From positions 1-22,087 of the forward strand of contig CAJUGE010000104.1 of the NCBI GenBank assembly GCA_910586295.1: a stretch of 22,087 nt of DNA. Direction: 5' to 3'. This stretch comes from an uncultured Bacilli bacterium. GTDB lineage: Bacteria > Bacillota_I > Bacilli_A > RF39 > UBA660. Below the pieces are notes generated by a model. That model made no database searches. It worked only from the letters and a program-made list of their open reading frames with translations, and was not told the origin of the DNA. Positions 1 through 7,681 of the stretch are shown one piece after another (positions within the stretch are counted from its first letter, which is position 1; each line of letters opens with the position of its first letter). The translations under genes were made by a program, and so were the position numbers.

Positions 1-139
1 ATATGGAGTAAAGAAGAGTTTAAAGATTATATGAAAAGCCGTATGCAGGAAAACTGCACGTACGGTTTTGTGAGGGGCGATAGACTAACCTCTCATTAAA
101 ACAAAAGAAAGAGAGGTGGGGTCGAGTTGTCTACTCGAC
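1..139 (+). mobile_element. Group II intron, 3' end only (domain V and domain VI-like hairpin)
   Basis: Positions 36-69 fold as a typical domain V: lower stem 36-43 with 61-68, U44-A58, upper stem 45-48 with 54-57 around a GAAAA loop, the catalytic AGC at 37-39 and a two-base bulge at 59-60. Positions 121-127 pair perfectly with 133-139 and the sequence ends CTACTCGAC. This matches the 3' end of domain VI, with a candidate branch-point A at 133, seven bases from a splice site after 139. An extra stem (88-94 with 111-117) lies between the two. It could instead be part of domain VI, with the last hairpin a 3' extension. The rest of the intron and any intron-encoded protein lie outside the window, so it is unknown whether the element is complete. 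The frame open over 1-99 reads straight through domain V and is probably not coding. Confidence 0.82.
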
Positions 140-146
140 TGAAAAA

Positions 147-473
147 ATGGCAACAACAGTAAATTTCATTAATTATGTATGTGAACAATTAGAAGGCATA
201 GGAAGTATTAGATACAGAAAAATGTTTGGAGAATACATGGTATATGTAAATGATAAACCAGTAGTACTAGTATGTGACAATATAGTATTTGTAAAAAAAT
301 TAGACATAATAGAAGAACAAATGAAAAATGCCGAAACGGCTATTCCATACAAAGGAGCAAAAGAACATTACGTTTTAGACATAGATAACTCTGAATTTTC
401 AAAAAAAATAGTATCAGAGTTAGAAAAAATCACTAAAATTCCAAAAAAGAAAACCGCTTCAAAAAATTTATAA
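147..473 (+). CDS. TfoX N-terminal domain protein
   Basis: This 108-residue protein matches the TfoX/Sxy N-terminal domain family: RKMFGEYMVYVNDKPVVLVC at residues 24-43, then VFVKK and the PYKGAKEHYVLD segment. The stand-alone N-terminal domain is common in Bacillota as a small cytoplasmic protein of unknown function; only longer proteobacterial forms are linked to competence control, so no competence role is inferred. The C-terminus is a Lys-rich tail. There is no ribosome binding site directly before ATG147, because the 3' splice site of a group II intron lies at about 139/140. The native binding site is therefore expected in the upstream exon, outside the window. A GAGGTG at 113-118 inside the intron is the only other candidate. 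No clear terminator follows. Confidence 0.8.
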   Translation: MATTVNFINYVCEQLEGIGSIRYRKMFGEYMVYVNDKPVVLVCDNIVFVKKLDIIEEQMKNAETAIPYKGAKEHYVLDIDNSEFSKKIVSELEKITKIPKKKTASKNL

Positions 474-516
474 TAGACTAACAATTTTATATTTACGTGC
501 ATTAGGGCAATAATTA

Positions 517-545
517 TTTACACACTTTTAAATTTATAGTAAAAT
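517..545 (+). promoter_or_regulatory. Promoter of the surface protein gene
   Basis: A -35 of TTTACA (517-522) and a -10 of TAAAAT (540-545) are spaced 17 bp apart, predicting transcription from about 552. A second TATAAT overlaps at 545-550. The 50-nt leader has a 7-bp inverted repeat (TAAGATA/TATCTTA). Seen by pattern only. Confidence 0.5.
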
Positions 546-602
546 ATAATTGTAATAATAAGATAATTTGAAGAAAGAATATCTTAAATTTAGAGGGTGA
601 AT

Positions 603-3600
603 ATGAAAGAGAAAAAGCAAAGATTAATAGATAACATAGTAATAGTTATAGGTCTATCTTTTACTATGTTAATAATATTTTTAATAGTAAGTCAGATTAA
701 CACAAAAACAAGTTTTTCAGACACAATAGAAGAAAAAGAATTTACTTATTTATCAGACATACCATACATCAAAGAACAAAGTAGTGTTGGATGGGGAAAC
801 ATAACAATTGATCAAACTGTAGAAAATGCAAATATGATTTCATTAATAGTAAGTGGACAAAGAAAATACTTCCTAAAAGGAATGGGAGCACATGCCACAA
901 GTACACTAGTATACGATATATCAAACTATAATTATGATTACTTTTCAACTTATTATGGAGTCGATGCTAGCCGTGGAACTACTAGTGATGGCGTAAAAAT
1001 ACATATATATACTTCGACAGATGGAATAAACTGGGATTTAGAAAATGAAGTATCCCCACCAGTAAAAAAAGGAGACACAGAAGCAGGATACATAGAAGTA
1101 GATATTAAAAATAAAAAATACATTAAACTTTTTTGTAGACAACATGGAAGTGCTACTGGAGATCACTGCGTTTATGGAGGAGCAAAACTTTATAAAGAGG
1201 GATACACAGAAGAAGTACAAAAACTAGATTTTATAAAAACAATAGAGGAATATGACGAAATACTAAAAAACTTAAGCCTAGAAGATCAAATAAACAATAA
1301 AGAACTCGTATTATTACAAAGAGAATTAGTTAAACATGTAGGATATGATATGTTACTAAATGTAGCTGCTTTAGATAAAACATACGAAGAAACATTAAGA
1401 TGGCTTATGACAGACGTAGATAACTTAAGGTTATACATAAATGGTGGAGAACCTACTGGTGGAAATTACGTAAGTTCATTAAAAATTCTAACTAAACTAT
1501 ACACAAACTTTAAAGAGGACTTTAACATAACAAAAAAGTCTAAATATGACAATGTAATAGGCGACGTCTACAAGAGGATGGCTATCACTTTATCACTAAC
1601 GCATACATCAACAGTTGCACTATGGATGCAGCCGAGTGAAGCCTCTAACCAATCGGATCCAGTAACACGTTATGAAATATATAAAAAACTATATTCAGAA
1701 GAAAAATTTGTTGTATCAGATAGCATAGATATTACTAAGTGGTTTGAAAGTTACACCGTAGAAGAAATGCGTTTTGTAATGAATAACATAATAGATGATG
1801 AATCAATAATATGGCTAAATGAATATACGCAAAAACAAATAGATGCTCACCCTAAGCAAGTTTGGACATACTTAACTCCGCACCCTTATATGGCCTATGT
1901 ATGGCCAAATTATGGAAATCCAGTTTTCCACGATCCAGATAGAAAAGAATATTGGGACAATCTATATGATGGAATATTCTCTAAATATGGAGTCACTTAT
2001 TCAAGTGGAGATAACAAAGTATACAAAGTTTGGATGAACTTCAGAAATGAATTTGGAACAGGTGCAGTTTGTGGTGGAATCTCTAAAACAGGTTCTAACA
2101 TACGTACAGTACATGGTATTCCAGCTGCAGTAATTGGACAACCTGGACATGCAGCTATAATATACTACACACAAAACTCCGAAGGAAAAGGATACTGGGG
2201 AATAGACAATGACGTAAGTGGTTGGGTATATTCAGAAAAAGGAGAAAGAATGCTCCTAAACTGGGGTAACGATAGACGTTACGCTAAAGGATATACAGTT
2301 CCTTACATGGCAATGGCGCAAGAAGCACTAAATAGATTTGATGAATATCAAAAATCGAGAGAAATACTAATGCTTGCAGATCTATATCAAGATGACAAAG
2401 TAAAAAGAGAAGAATACTTATGGACATCTTTAAAAGAACTAGACTTTAATGTAGACACATGGTACGAACTAATAATGCTTTACAATAGCGATGACACAAA
2501 AACAGAAGAAGACTACTATAACCTAGCAAGTAAACTAAGTCAATCCTTACTAGAATATCCACTTCCATACTACCAATTAATGGCATTAATCACACCACAT
2601 ATGACATCTCCAGAATATAAATTTAACTACTCATTATTATTAGCAAATACTTTAACACAAGGAAAAAATTATAACGGAACAGATGTATTACAACCTTCAC
2701 TTACTAGACTATTAGCAAACTACTTACTAGGTATCACAGACACAACACTTGCTTCATTCTCATTTAACGGAGAAGATGCAGGAAAAATAGTGTTATCTAG
2801 TAGATTTGATGGTTCAGGTATAAGATGGGATTATAGCCTTGATGGCAAAAAAACATGGAATGAAGTAGCGTTCACTGGAAACGAAGAACACAAATATCAA
2901 CTAACAAAAGATGAAATAGAAAGCATAACAGCAGAAAATGATATATACGTTCATATTGTAGGTGCTGCTTACAACGATGAAAACATACTTAAAATAGACA
3001 TAACAGATAATGAAATTTCAGAGAGTAACTACTTTAGAAATGACTTAGAAAATAGAATTTTAGGTATAGACCTAACCTATGAATGGAGAAACAGTGAGAA
3101 CGATTCGTGGACATCTTACGCTGTGAAATCACCAGACAATACAGGAGACAAAACATTACAAATAAGACAAGCACCAAACGGTACAAGATTAGCGAGCAAT
3201 GTACTAACATTCAATTTTACAGAAGACAATCAACCAGACACAAGAAAATATATACCAGTATCGCACTTATCTTTACATGAAGTATCCACAGAAGCAGTAA
3301 GTAACGGTGGAAGTGCAATATATGCCTTAGATGCAAACTACCTCACTAGATGGCACTCAGCATGGAATGGTTCAGACACACAAAGATATATAACAGTAAA
3401 ATTAGATAAACCAAGAGTAATCTCAGCAGTAGAATTTGTACCTGCAGGTGGAGGAAACGGAAAAATATATGATGGAACTATCTGGGGAAGTATGGACGGA
3501 GAAAATTGGTCAGTACTTACAAGCAGAACTAATTTAACTTACACTAACCAAGCAAACACAATTGATCAAGCAATTGCAAACACTAAAAGTTTTGATATAG

Positions 3601-5276
3601 AGAATCCAATACAAGTACAATATATAAAAATCGTCGCAGATAGAACAAACGGAAATTGGTTTACTGCAAGAGCATTTAACTTTTTTGAAGATTATACACA
3701 AAACCCTTATCCAACTGCAAGCATAGGATTTGACAAAACAGAACCAACAAACACAAACGTAATAGCAAGACTAATAAATCCAAGCGTTCCTATCAAAATA
3801 ACAAATAACGGAGGAAGTGATACTTACACGTTCACAGAAAATGGAAGTTTCACATTTGAATTTATAAACGAAGCAAACGGACAAACAGGCGAGGCAACTG
3901 CAACAGTAACTTGGATAGACAAAACCGCACCAACTGCAGAAATAAGATATGACATAAAATCCTTAACAAACAAAGATGTAACCGCAACACTAGTTCCAAG
4001 TGAAGACATAACAGTACTAAATAATGGTAACTCTGACTCAGACAATCCAAACAGTGATCCAATGACTCATATGTTTTTAGACAATGGAGAGTTCACATTT
4101 GAATTTAAAGATGCTGCAGGAAACATAGGAACAGCGACAGCCAAAGTTGACTGGATAGATAGAACAATGCCTAATGTATTTATAAACTTCAGTGAAACAG
4201 AAATAACTAATAAAGACGTAATAGTAACACTAGAATTTGACAAGCCAAATGTAGAAGTTCTAAATAATGGTGGAAAAACCACTTATACATTTGTTGATAA
4301 TGGAGAGTTCACATTTGCATTTAGAGATGAAGCAGGAAACGAAAGAACAAAAACAGTCACAGTAAATTGGATAGACAAAGTAGCACCTAATGCATACATA
4401 GAATATAATCCATCTAGTAAAACCGAAGGACCAGTAACAGCAAAAATATATAGTGATGAAGAAATAAGAGTTACTAATAATGGAGGAAGTGATACATACA
4501 CCTTTACTACTAATGGTTCATTTGAATTTACTTATGAAGATCATCTTGGAAATAAAGGAAAAATAACTGCTATAGTTGATTGGATAAAAACGGAAGAACA
4601 ACCTAATTATCCAAGTACACCAGATAATCCAAATAAGCCATCAACACCAAGTAGTCCAAATAATCCTAACAATGGAAATAATAGTTCAAATGGATCTTCA
4701 AATAACCCAGATAATATAGGAAACAATGGTAATAACGACGATAATTCAGGAAGTAATACACAAAATCCAGACGTAGAAAATCCTAAACCGACTTATAAAG
4801 ATTATTCTGTAAACAATATAAAAGCGAGCATACTAGAAAATGCCATAAACGAAAATTTAATACTTATAAGCAGTAAATTTATAACTACTGACGAATTAAA
4901 GAATAGATTTGGCTCTAACAGTGAATACATAGAACTTTATCTTGAAAACCACAACAATGAAAAAGTTAATATAGCAAGCAAAGTAAAACTAACTATAAAA
5001 CTTGATAAAGAAAAAGAATTTCTAGGAATATATGAAATAAGAAATGGAAAAGTTCAAGAATTAAAATACACAAAAAATAATAATGAAATAGAACTTGAAA
5101 CAAATGGCCTAGGAAAATATGTAGTACACTATAAAGACGATACATCAGATGTAGTAATTAAAGAAAACAAAAATACATTAATATGGTTCATTCTAGGAAG
5201 TATAATTGTATTGTTATTTGTAATCGGCGCAATAGTTAGTAAACATAAATCAAAGGCTAATGCAAAAGAAATTTAA
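603..5276 (+). CDS. Large membrane-anchored surface protein: NPCBM, transglutaminase-like, discoidin and Ig-like repeats
   Basis: The start is ATG603 rather than GTG597, because GAGGG at 593-597 is well spaced only for 603. The 1557-residue order is: membrane segment or uncleaved signal (11-31); NPCBM carbohydrate-binding domain (about 46-200, YLSDI, KGMGAHATS, YYGVDASRG); helical region; transglutaminase-like domain with Cys490 in GAVCGGISKTG, His516 in GQPGHAAIIYY and Asp535 in WGIDND; beta region; F5/8 type C (discoidin) domain (about 880-1035, DANYLTRWHSAWNGSD); four Ig-like repeats (about 1036-1328); Pro/Asn/Ser/Gly linker (about 1329-1396); a further domain; a C-terminal membrane segment (1526-1547) and a basic tail. 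No LPXTG is present, so it appears held by membrane segments, not sortase. The likely role is glycan binding plus a thiol peptidase or crosslinking activity at the surface; the substrate is unknown. It is monocistronic, with its own promoter and terminator. Confidence 0.85.
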   Translation: MKEKKQRLIDNIVIVIGLSFTMLIIFLIVSQINTKTSFSDTIEEKEFTYLSDIPYIKEQSSVGWGNITIDQTVENANMISLIVSGQRKYFLKGMGAHATSTLVYDISNYNYDYFSTYYGVDASRGTTSDGVKIHIYTSTDGINWDLENEVSPPVKKGDTEAGYIEVDIKNKKYIKLFCRQHGSATGDHCVYGGAKLYKEGYTEEVQKLDFIKTIEEYDEILKNLSLEDQINNKELVLLQRELVKHVGYDMLLNVAALDKTYEETLRWLMTDVDNLRLYINGGEPTGGNYVSSLKILTKLYTNFKEDFNITKKSKYDNVIGDVYKRMAITLSLTHTSTVALWMQPSEASNQSDPVTRYEIYKKLYSEEKFVVSDSIDITKWFESYTVEEMRFVMNNIIDDESIIWLNEYTQKQIDAHPKQVWTYLTPHPYMAYVWPNYGNPVFHDPDRKEYWDNLYDGIFSKYGVTYSSGDNKVYKVWMNFRNEFGTGAVCGGISKTGSNIRTVHGIPAAVIGQPGHAAIIYYTQNSEGKGYWGIDNDVSGWVYSEKGERMLLNWGNDRRYAKGYTVPYMAMAQEALNRFDEYQKSREILMLADLYQDDKVKREEYLWTSLKELDFNVDTWYELIMLYNSDDTKTEEDYYNLASKLSQSLLEYPLPYYQLMALITPHMTSPEYKFNYSLLLANTLTQGKNYNGTDVLQPSLTRLLANYLLGITDTTLASFSFNGEDAGKIVLSSRFDGSGIRWDYSLDGKKTWNEVAFTGNEEHKYQLTKDEIESITAENDIYVHIVGAAYNDENILKIDITDNEISESNYFRNDLENRILGIDLTYEWRNSENDSWTSYAVKSPDNTGDKTLQIRQAPNGTRLASNVLTFNFTEDNQPDTRKYIPVSHLSLHEVSTEAVSNGGSAIYALDANYLTRWHSAWNGSDTQRYITVKLDKPRVISAVEFVPAGGGNGKIYDGTIWGSMDGENWSVLTSRTNLTYTNQANTIDQAIANTKSFDIENPIQVQYIKIVADRTNGNWFTARAFNFFEDYTQNPYPTASIGFDKTEPTNTNVIARLINPSVPIKITNNGGSDTYTFTENGSFTFEFINEANGQTGEATATVTWIDKTAPTAEIRYDIKSLTNKDVTATLVPSEDITVLNNGNSDSDNPNSDPMTHMFLDNGEFTFEFKDAAGNIGTATAKVDWIDRTMPNVFINFSETEITNKDVIVTLEFDKPNVEVLNNGGKTTYTFVDNGEFTFAFRDEAGNERTKTVTVNWIDKVAPNAYIEYNPSSKTEGPVTAKIYSDEEIRVTNNGGSDTYTFTTNGSFEFTYEDHLGNKGKITAIVDWIKTEEQPNYPSTPDNPNKPSTPSSPNNPNNGNNSSNGSSNNPDNIGNNGNNDDNSGSNTQNPDVENPKPTYKDYSVNNIKASILENAINENLILISSKFITTDELKNRFGSNSEYIELYLENHNNEKVNIASKVKLTIKLDKEKEFLGIYEIRNGKVQELKYTKNNNEIELETNGLGKYVVHYKDDTSDVVIKENKNTLIWFILGSIIVLLFVIGAIVSKHKSKANAKEI
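3712..4587 (+). repeat. Four tandem Ig-like repeats (about 70-80 residues each) inside the surface protein
   Basis: Four copies run at about 3712-3924, 3925-4164, 4165-4380 and 4381-4587. Each begins with P-(T/N)-A-x-I or a variant and carries a central NNG then (T/M)-Y/H-T/M-F-x-(E/D/T)-NG-S/E-F-x-F core. Each ends with a V-x-W-I-(D/K) strand that runs into the next unit. Copy 2 has a short Asp/Asn/Ser-rich insertion after NNGN. The repeats probably act as a rigid spacer that projects the catalytic and binding domains. The open frames on the opposite strand here are by-products of the repeat. Confidence 0.8.
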
Positions 5277-5303
5277 GGCAAGTCAATAACAGGCTTGTCT
5301 TTT
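5277..5303 (+). terminator. Terminator after the surface protein gene
   Basis: GGCAAGTC (5277-5284) pairs with GGCTTGTC (5292-5299), with two G-U pairs, around a 7-nt loop. A short T run (5300-5303) follows. It starts at the first base after the stop codon. Confidence 0.7.
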
Positions 5304-5327
5304 AATAATATATAAACTCTACGTTTA

Positions 5328-5361
5328 GTTTGGTTAAATATTAAACAAAACAAGATATAAT
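5328..5361 (+). promoter_or_regulatory. Promoter and 24-bp palindromic operator candidate of the XRE regulator
   Basis: TATAAT at 5356-5361 is a consensus -10. The preceding 24 bp (5328-5351) form an imperfect palindrome: GTTTGGTTAA on the left, TTAAACAAAAC on the right, centred on 5339/5340. It covers the region where the -35 and spacer must lie. No good -35 hexamer is visible. The placement fits autorepression by the XRE protein encoded directly downstream; that link is inference. Confidence 0.5.
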
Positions 5362-5380
5362 GAAGCAGAAAGGAGAAAAC

Positions 5381-6247
5381 ATGAATCAAAAACGTATAGG
5401 AGAATTTATCTCAAAACTGAGAAAAGAAAAAGAAATGACTCAAGTAGAACTTGCAAACCATCTAGGCGTAACAGACCGTGCAATAAGTAAATGGGAAAAT
5501 GGAAGAGGACTACCAGACTTATCATTAATAAGAGAATTATGTGACATACTAGGAATATCTATAAATGAATTATTAAATGGAGAAAAAATAAAAAAAGAAG
5601 AATACAAAAAAGTTTCAGATAATAACTTAATTAATACACTAGAATATGGAAAACAAGAATTAAAGAAAAGAAATAAAGTCTCTATATTAATAATATCTAT
5701 TGTAATGTTGATAACCTTAACTTTATTAACATTATTTATGATAGATACTCACAGAATGAGAAATGACTTACCTGTATTATTTAGTACTTGGGGTTTAGAT
5801 TACTACCCACCAATAAACTTAGAAGAAGAAAAAATCACTATTGCTATTGAAGAGCACATAATAAACACTAATGACTCAGAAAGCCCTCACTACAATAATG
5901 AAAAATACTTTACAGGCATTGAAAAATTTCTTATTAAAGAATTAAAAGAAAACTCAATATATGAAGTATATACCTGGGTATTATCAGAAAGTTTTTATAG
6001 AAAGGATAATGAAATTATAAATGATGGTGGCTACTCAATGCCAATAAAATTTACACTCATAAAAGAAAATAATAACTACATAGTCACAAATGAAGAATAT
6101 CCTAACGACTTTAAGTACAAAGAAGACATAAAAAGAATTTTCCCTAAAAGTATTATTAACAAAATCGAAAGTGTGAATAGAGATGGAACAATAGAAAAAC
6201 TAGAACTAGAAATACAAAAACAAGTAAAACTTTATTTTCACGAATAA
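5381..6247 (+). CDS. XRE-family regulator with a membrane segment and extracytoplasmic domain
   Basis: A 288-residue protein. The N-terminal HTH_3 domain (about residues 6-66) includes MTQVELANHLGVTDRAISKW, followed by GRGLPDLSLIRELCDILGIS. A charged linker, one membrane segment (about 100-120) and a roughly 165-residue C-terminal domain, probably outside the cell, complete it. This layout suggests a membrane-tethered repressor whose outer domain senses a wall or medium signal; the ligand is unknown. ATG5381 is chosen because AAAGGAG ends 6 bases before it. The in-frame ATG at 5360 lies inside the -10 hexamer and cannot be translated from this promoter. A palindrome in the promoter suggests self-regulation. 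It stands alone between two terminators. Its targets are unknown; the surface protein gene upstream is a neighbour, not a proven target. Confidence 0.82.
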   Translation: MNQKRIGEFISKLRKEKEMTQVELANHLGVTDRAISKWENGRGLPDLSLIRELCDILGISINELLNGEKIKKEEYKKVSDNNLINTLEYGKQELKKRNKVSILIISIVMLITLTLLTLFMIDTHRMRNDLPVLFSTWGLDYYPPINLEEEKITIAIEEHIINTNDSESPHYNNEKYFTGIEKFLIKELKENSIYEVYTWVLSESFYRKDNEIINDGGYSMPIKFTLIKENNNYIVTNEEYPNDFKYKEDIKRIFPKSIINKIESVNRDGTIEKLELEIQKQVKLYFHE

Positions 6248-6248
6248 C

Positions 6249-6278
6249 AAAAGGCAATAATATAAGCCTTTTTATTTT
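6249..6278 (+). terminator. Terminator after the XRE regulator gene
   Basis: AAAAGGC (6249-6255) pairs with GCCTTTT (6266-6272) around a 10-nt A/T loop, and a T-rich tail follows. Confidence 0.8.
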
Positions 6279-6328
6279 ACTAATTTTAAAAGATAAATTA
6301 TAAAAAACGGTAACTTAGTATAAAATTG

Positions 6329-6369
6329 ATACAAAGTGTATTGACAACCAAACTACTTTGTATTAAAAT
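6329..6369 (+). promoter_or_regulatory. Promoter of the zinc-ribbon/nrtR/Nudix operon with a 9-bp inverted repeat
   Basis: A perfect -35 TTGACA (6341-6346) is followed after 17 bp by a -10 of TAAAAT (6364-6369). A perfect 9-bp inverted repeat, ATACAAAGT (6329-6337) and ACTTTGTAT (6355-6363), brackets the -35. Its right arm abuts the -10. Half-sites are 26 bp centre to centre, on nearly the same DNA face. It is a candidate operator, possibly for the NrtR-like protein encoded third in the operon. Confidence 0.6.
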
Positions 6370-6397
6370 GTAACTATGTTGAAAGGAGAGAAAGAAA

Positions 6398-6652
6398 ATG
6401 AAAATTTTAAAAGTAGGTTTAGGATGGGGAATTGAACAAATATGTACAGGAAAAGGAAATGGTGGTGGAGGATGTGGCGCTACACTTCAAGTAGAAAAAG
6501 ATGACATCTATATGACATCAAGAGGATACTATGATGGCTCAACTGATTACTTCTATACATTTAGATGTCCATGTTGTCAAGTTGAAACAGATATAGAAGA
6601 AAAACTTGTACCATCAGGAATTAGGGAATTAGCAAGAACTAAAAGAAGATAA
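6398..6652 (+). CDS. Small zinc-ribbon protein, first of a tandem pair
   Basis: An 84-residue protein. It carries CTGKGNGGGGCGA near residues 16-28 and FRCPCC near 55-60, giving four or five cysteines suited to one structural zinc site. Between them lies VEKDDIYMTSRGYYDGSTDYFYT. The Gly-rich knuckle, the YDGSTDY stretch and the TDI...PS ending are recalled from a small conserved bacterial zinc-ribbon family of unknown function. The tail is basic (ELARTKRR), which would suit nucleic acid or ribosome contact; that is inference. GAAAGGAG at 6380-6387 is the ribosome binding site. It is the first gene of an operon with its paralogue 20 bp downstream. Confidence 0.75.
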   Translation: MKILKVGLGWGIEQICTGKGNGGGGCGATLQVEKDDIYMTSRGYYDGSTDYFYTFRCPCCQVETDIEEKLVPSGIRELARTKRR

Positions 6653-6671
6653 AAAAGAAAAGGAGATTATT

Positions 6672-6914
6672 ATGAATTGGAATGTTACATGCTACTGTAT
6701 ATCTTGTATGTCACTATTAAAAGTTGAAAATGAAGATATAAAAGCAAAATTATATAAAAGTCAAAACTTTTACTATACATTTAGATGTCCGTGCTGTAAT
6801 ATAGAAAATGAAATAATTTCAAATATAATTCCATCAAGTATAAAAATAATATCACTAAAAAATTTGAAATCTCATTTGAAAGGACTTAAATTATATGAAA
6901 GATTTAAAATTTAA
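6672..6914 (+). CDS. Small zinc-ribbon protein, diverged second paralogue
   Basis: An 80-residue protein. It shares with the preceding gene the order Cys pair, L-x-VE-x-(D)DI, FYYTFRCPCC, E-(N/T)-(E/D)I and (I/V)PS-x-I, so the two arose by tandem duplication. Here the first knuckle is a compact CYCISC instead of the Gly-rich CTGKGNGGGGC. The YDGSTDY segment is lost, and the tail is longer and Lys-rich. AAAAGGAG precedes ATG6672. Its last 20 bases overlap the start of the nrtR-like gene, which implies translational coupling. The function is unknown; a structural zinc site is likely. Confidence 0.72.
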   Translation: MNWNVTCYCISCMSLLKVENEDIKAKLYKSQNFYYTFRCPCCNIENEIISNIIPSSIKIISLKNLKSHLKGLKLYERFKI

Positions 6915-7680
6915 AATGGCATATACTACAGATTTAATAATATTTGGAATAGATAGTAGAAAAACCAAAAATGCACGTTCACTACCAGAAAAACACCTAA
7001 GCATATTACTAGTCAAAAGAGATAAAGAACCATTTAATAATATGTGGTGTTTACCTGGTGGATTCGTTAATCTCAATGAAACAAGTAAAGAAGCGAGTTT
7101 AAGAGTATTAACAAAAGAAACTAATCTTACTAATGTTTATATGCAAGAACTAAAAGTAAGTGATGAAATATTACGTGATCCTAGAGGCAGAGTTATATCT
7201 GTGTCTTACATGTCGCTTATTGACAGAACAAAAATAACAGAAGAACTAAGAAAAGAAGCAAGTTGGTTTGACGTAAAAGTAGAAGAAAAGAAAGATAAAA
7301 TAAGTATTGTTCTCTCAAACGAAATAGATAAAGTAAAATATGAAGTATTACGAAAAGCAATTGATGCTAAAAGTGACGAGTATGAATACACAATATGCAC
7401 TGAGAATAGCCTAGCATTTGACCATAGCAAGTTAATAGTAGAAAGCCTAATGGAACTAAGAAACAAAGTAAATAACACAGACATAGTATTTAATCTAATG
7501 CCAGAATCATTTACAATAGGAGAATTAAAACAAGTATATGAATTATTATTAAATAAAAAACTTATAAACTCTGCCTTTAGAAGAGTAATAAAAGACAAAG
7601 TAACTTTAACAAATGAAATAGTTAAAACAGGAGGACATAGACCATCTATATTATGTAAGTATAAGGAGAATAATTATTAA
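6895..7680 (+). CDS. nrtR: NrtR-like regulator (Nudix-related domain plus winged helix)
   Basis: A 261-residue protein. Residues about 8-150 form a Nudix fold with WCLPGGFVNLNE, RDPRGRVISVSYMSL and the Nudix-box span 56-78. The box is degraded: Gly56, Glu62, Arg70 and Glu75 remain, but the REUxEExGU part reads RVLTKETNL. Three key positions are therefore lost and hydrolysis is unlikely. Residues about 201-258 (FTIGELKQVYELLL, SAFRRVIKDK, HRPSILCKYK) match the winged-helix domain of NrtR, a repressor family that senses ADP-ribose or related nucleotides and controls NAD or sugar genes. GAAAGGA at 6878-6884 serves ATG6895. It sits mid-operon, followed within 1 bp by a second Nudix gene. The closest alternative is an AraR-type Nudix regulator. 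The symbol marks family resemblance, not proven orthology. Confidence 0.78.
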   Translation: MKDLKFKMAYTTDLIIFGIDSRKTKNARSLPEKHLSILLVKRDKEPFNNMWCLPGGFVNLNETSKEASLRVLTKETNLTNVYMQELKVSDEILRDPRGRVISVSYMSLIDRTKITEELRKEASWFDVKVEEKKDKISIVLSNEIDKVKYEVLRKAIDAKSDEYEYTICTENSLAFDHSKLIVESLMELRNKVNNTDIVFNLMPESFTIGELKQVYELLLNKKLINSAFRRVIKDKVTLTNEIVKTGGHRPSILCKYKENNY

Positions 7681-7681
7681 A

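Noticed and set aside
1..99. Open frame reading from the window edge through domain V
   Set aside because: Its residues (SRMQENCTYGFVRG) are what domain V gives in this frame; catalytic RNA structure explains the sequence better than coding, and intron proteins usually end before domain V.
3824..4501. Series of minus-strand open frames across the surface protein gene
   Set aside because: They repeat with the period of the Ig-like repeats, have no ribosome binding sites and lie opposite a well-supported gene.
603..5276. LPXTG-type sortase substrate
   Set aside because: No LPXTG-like motif precedes the C-terminal membrane segment and basic tail; the membrane segment itself appears to anchor it.
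5360..5380. ATG5360 as start of the XRE regulator
   Set aside because: It overlaps the -10 TATAAT and would lie upstream of the transcript start; ATG5381 has AAAGGAG at ideal spacing.
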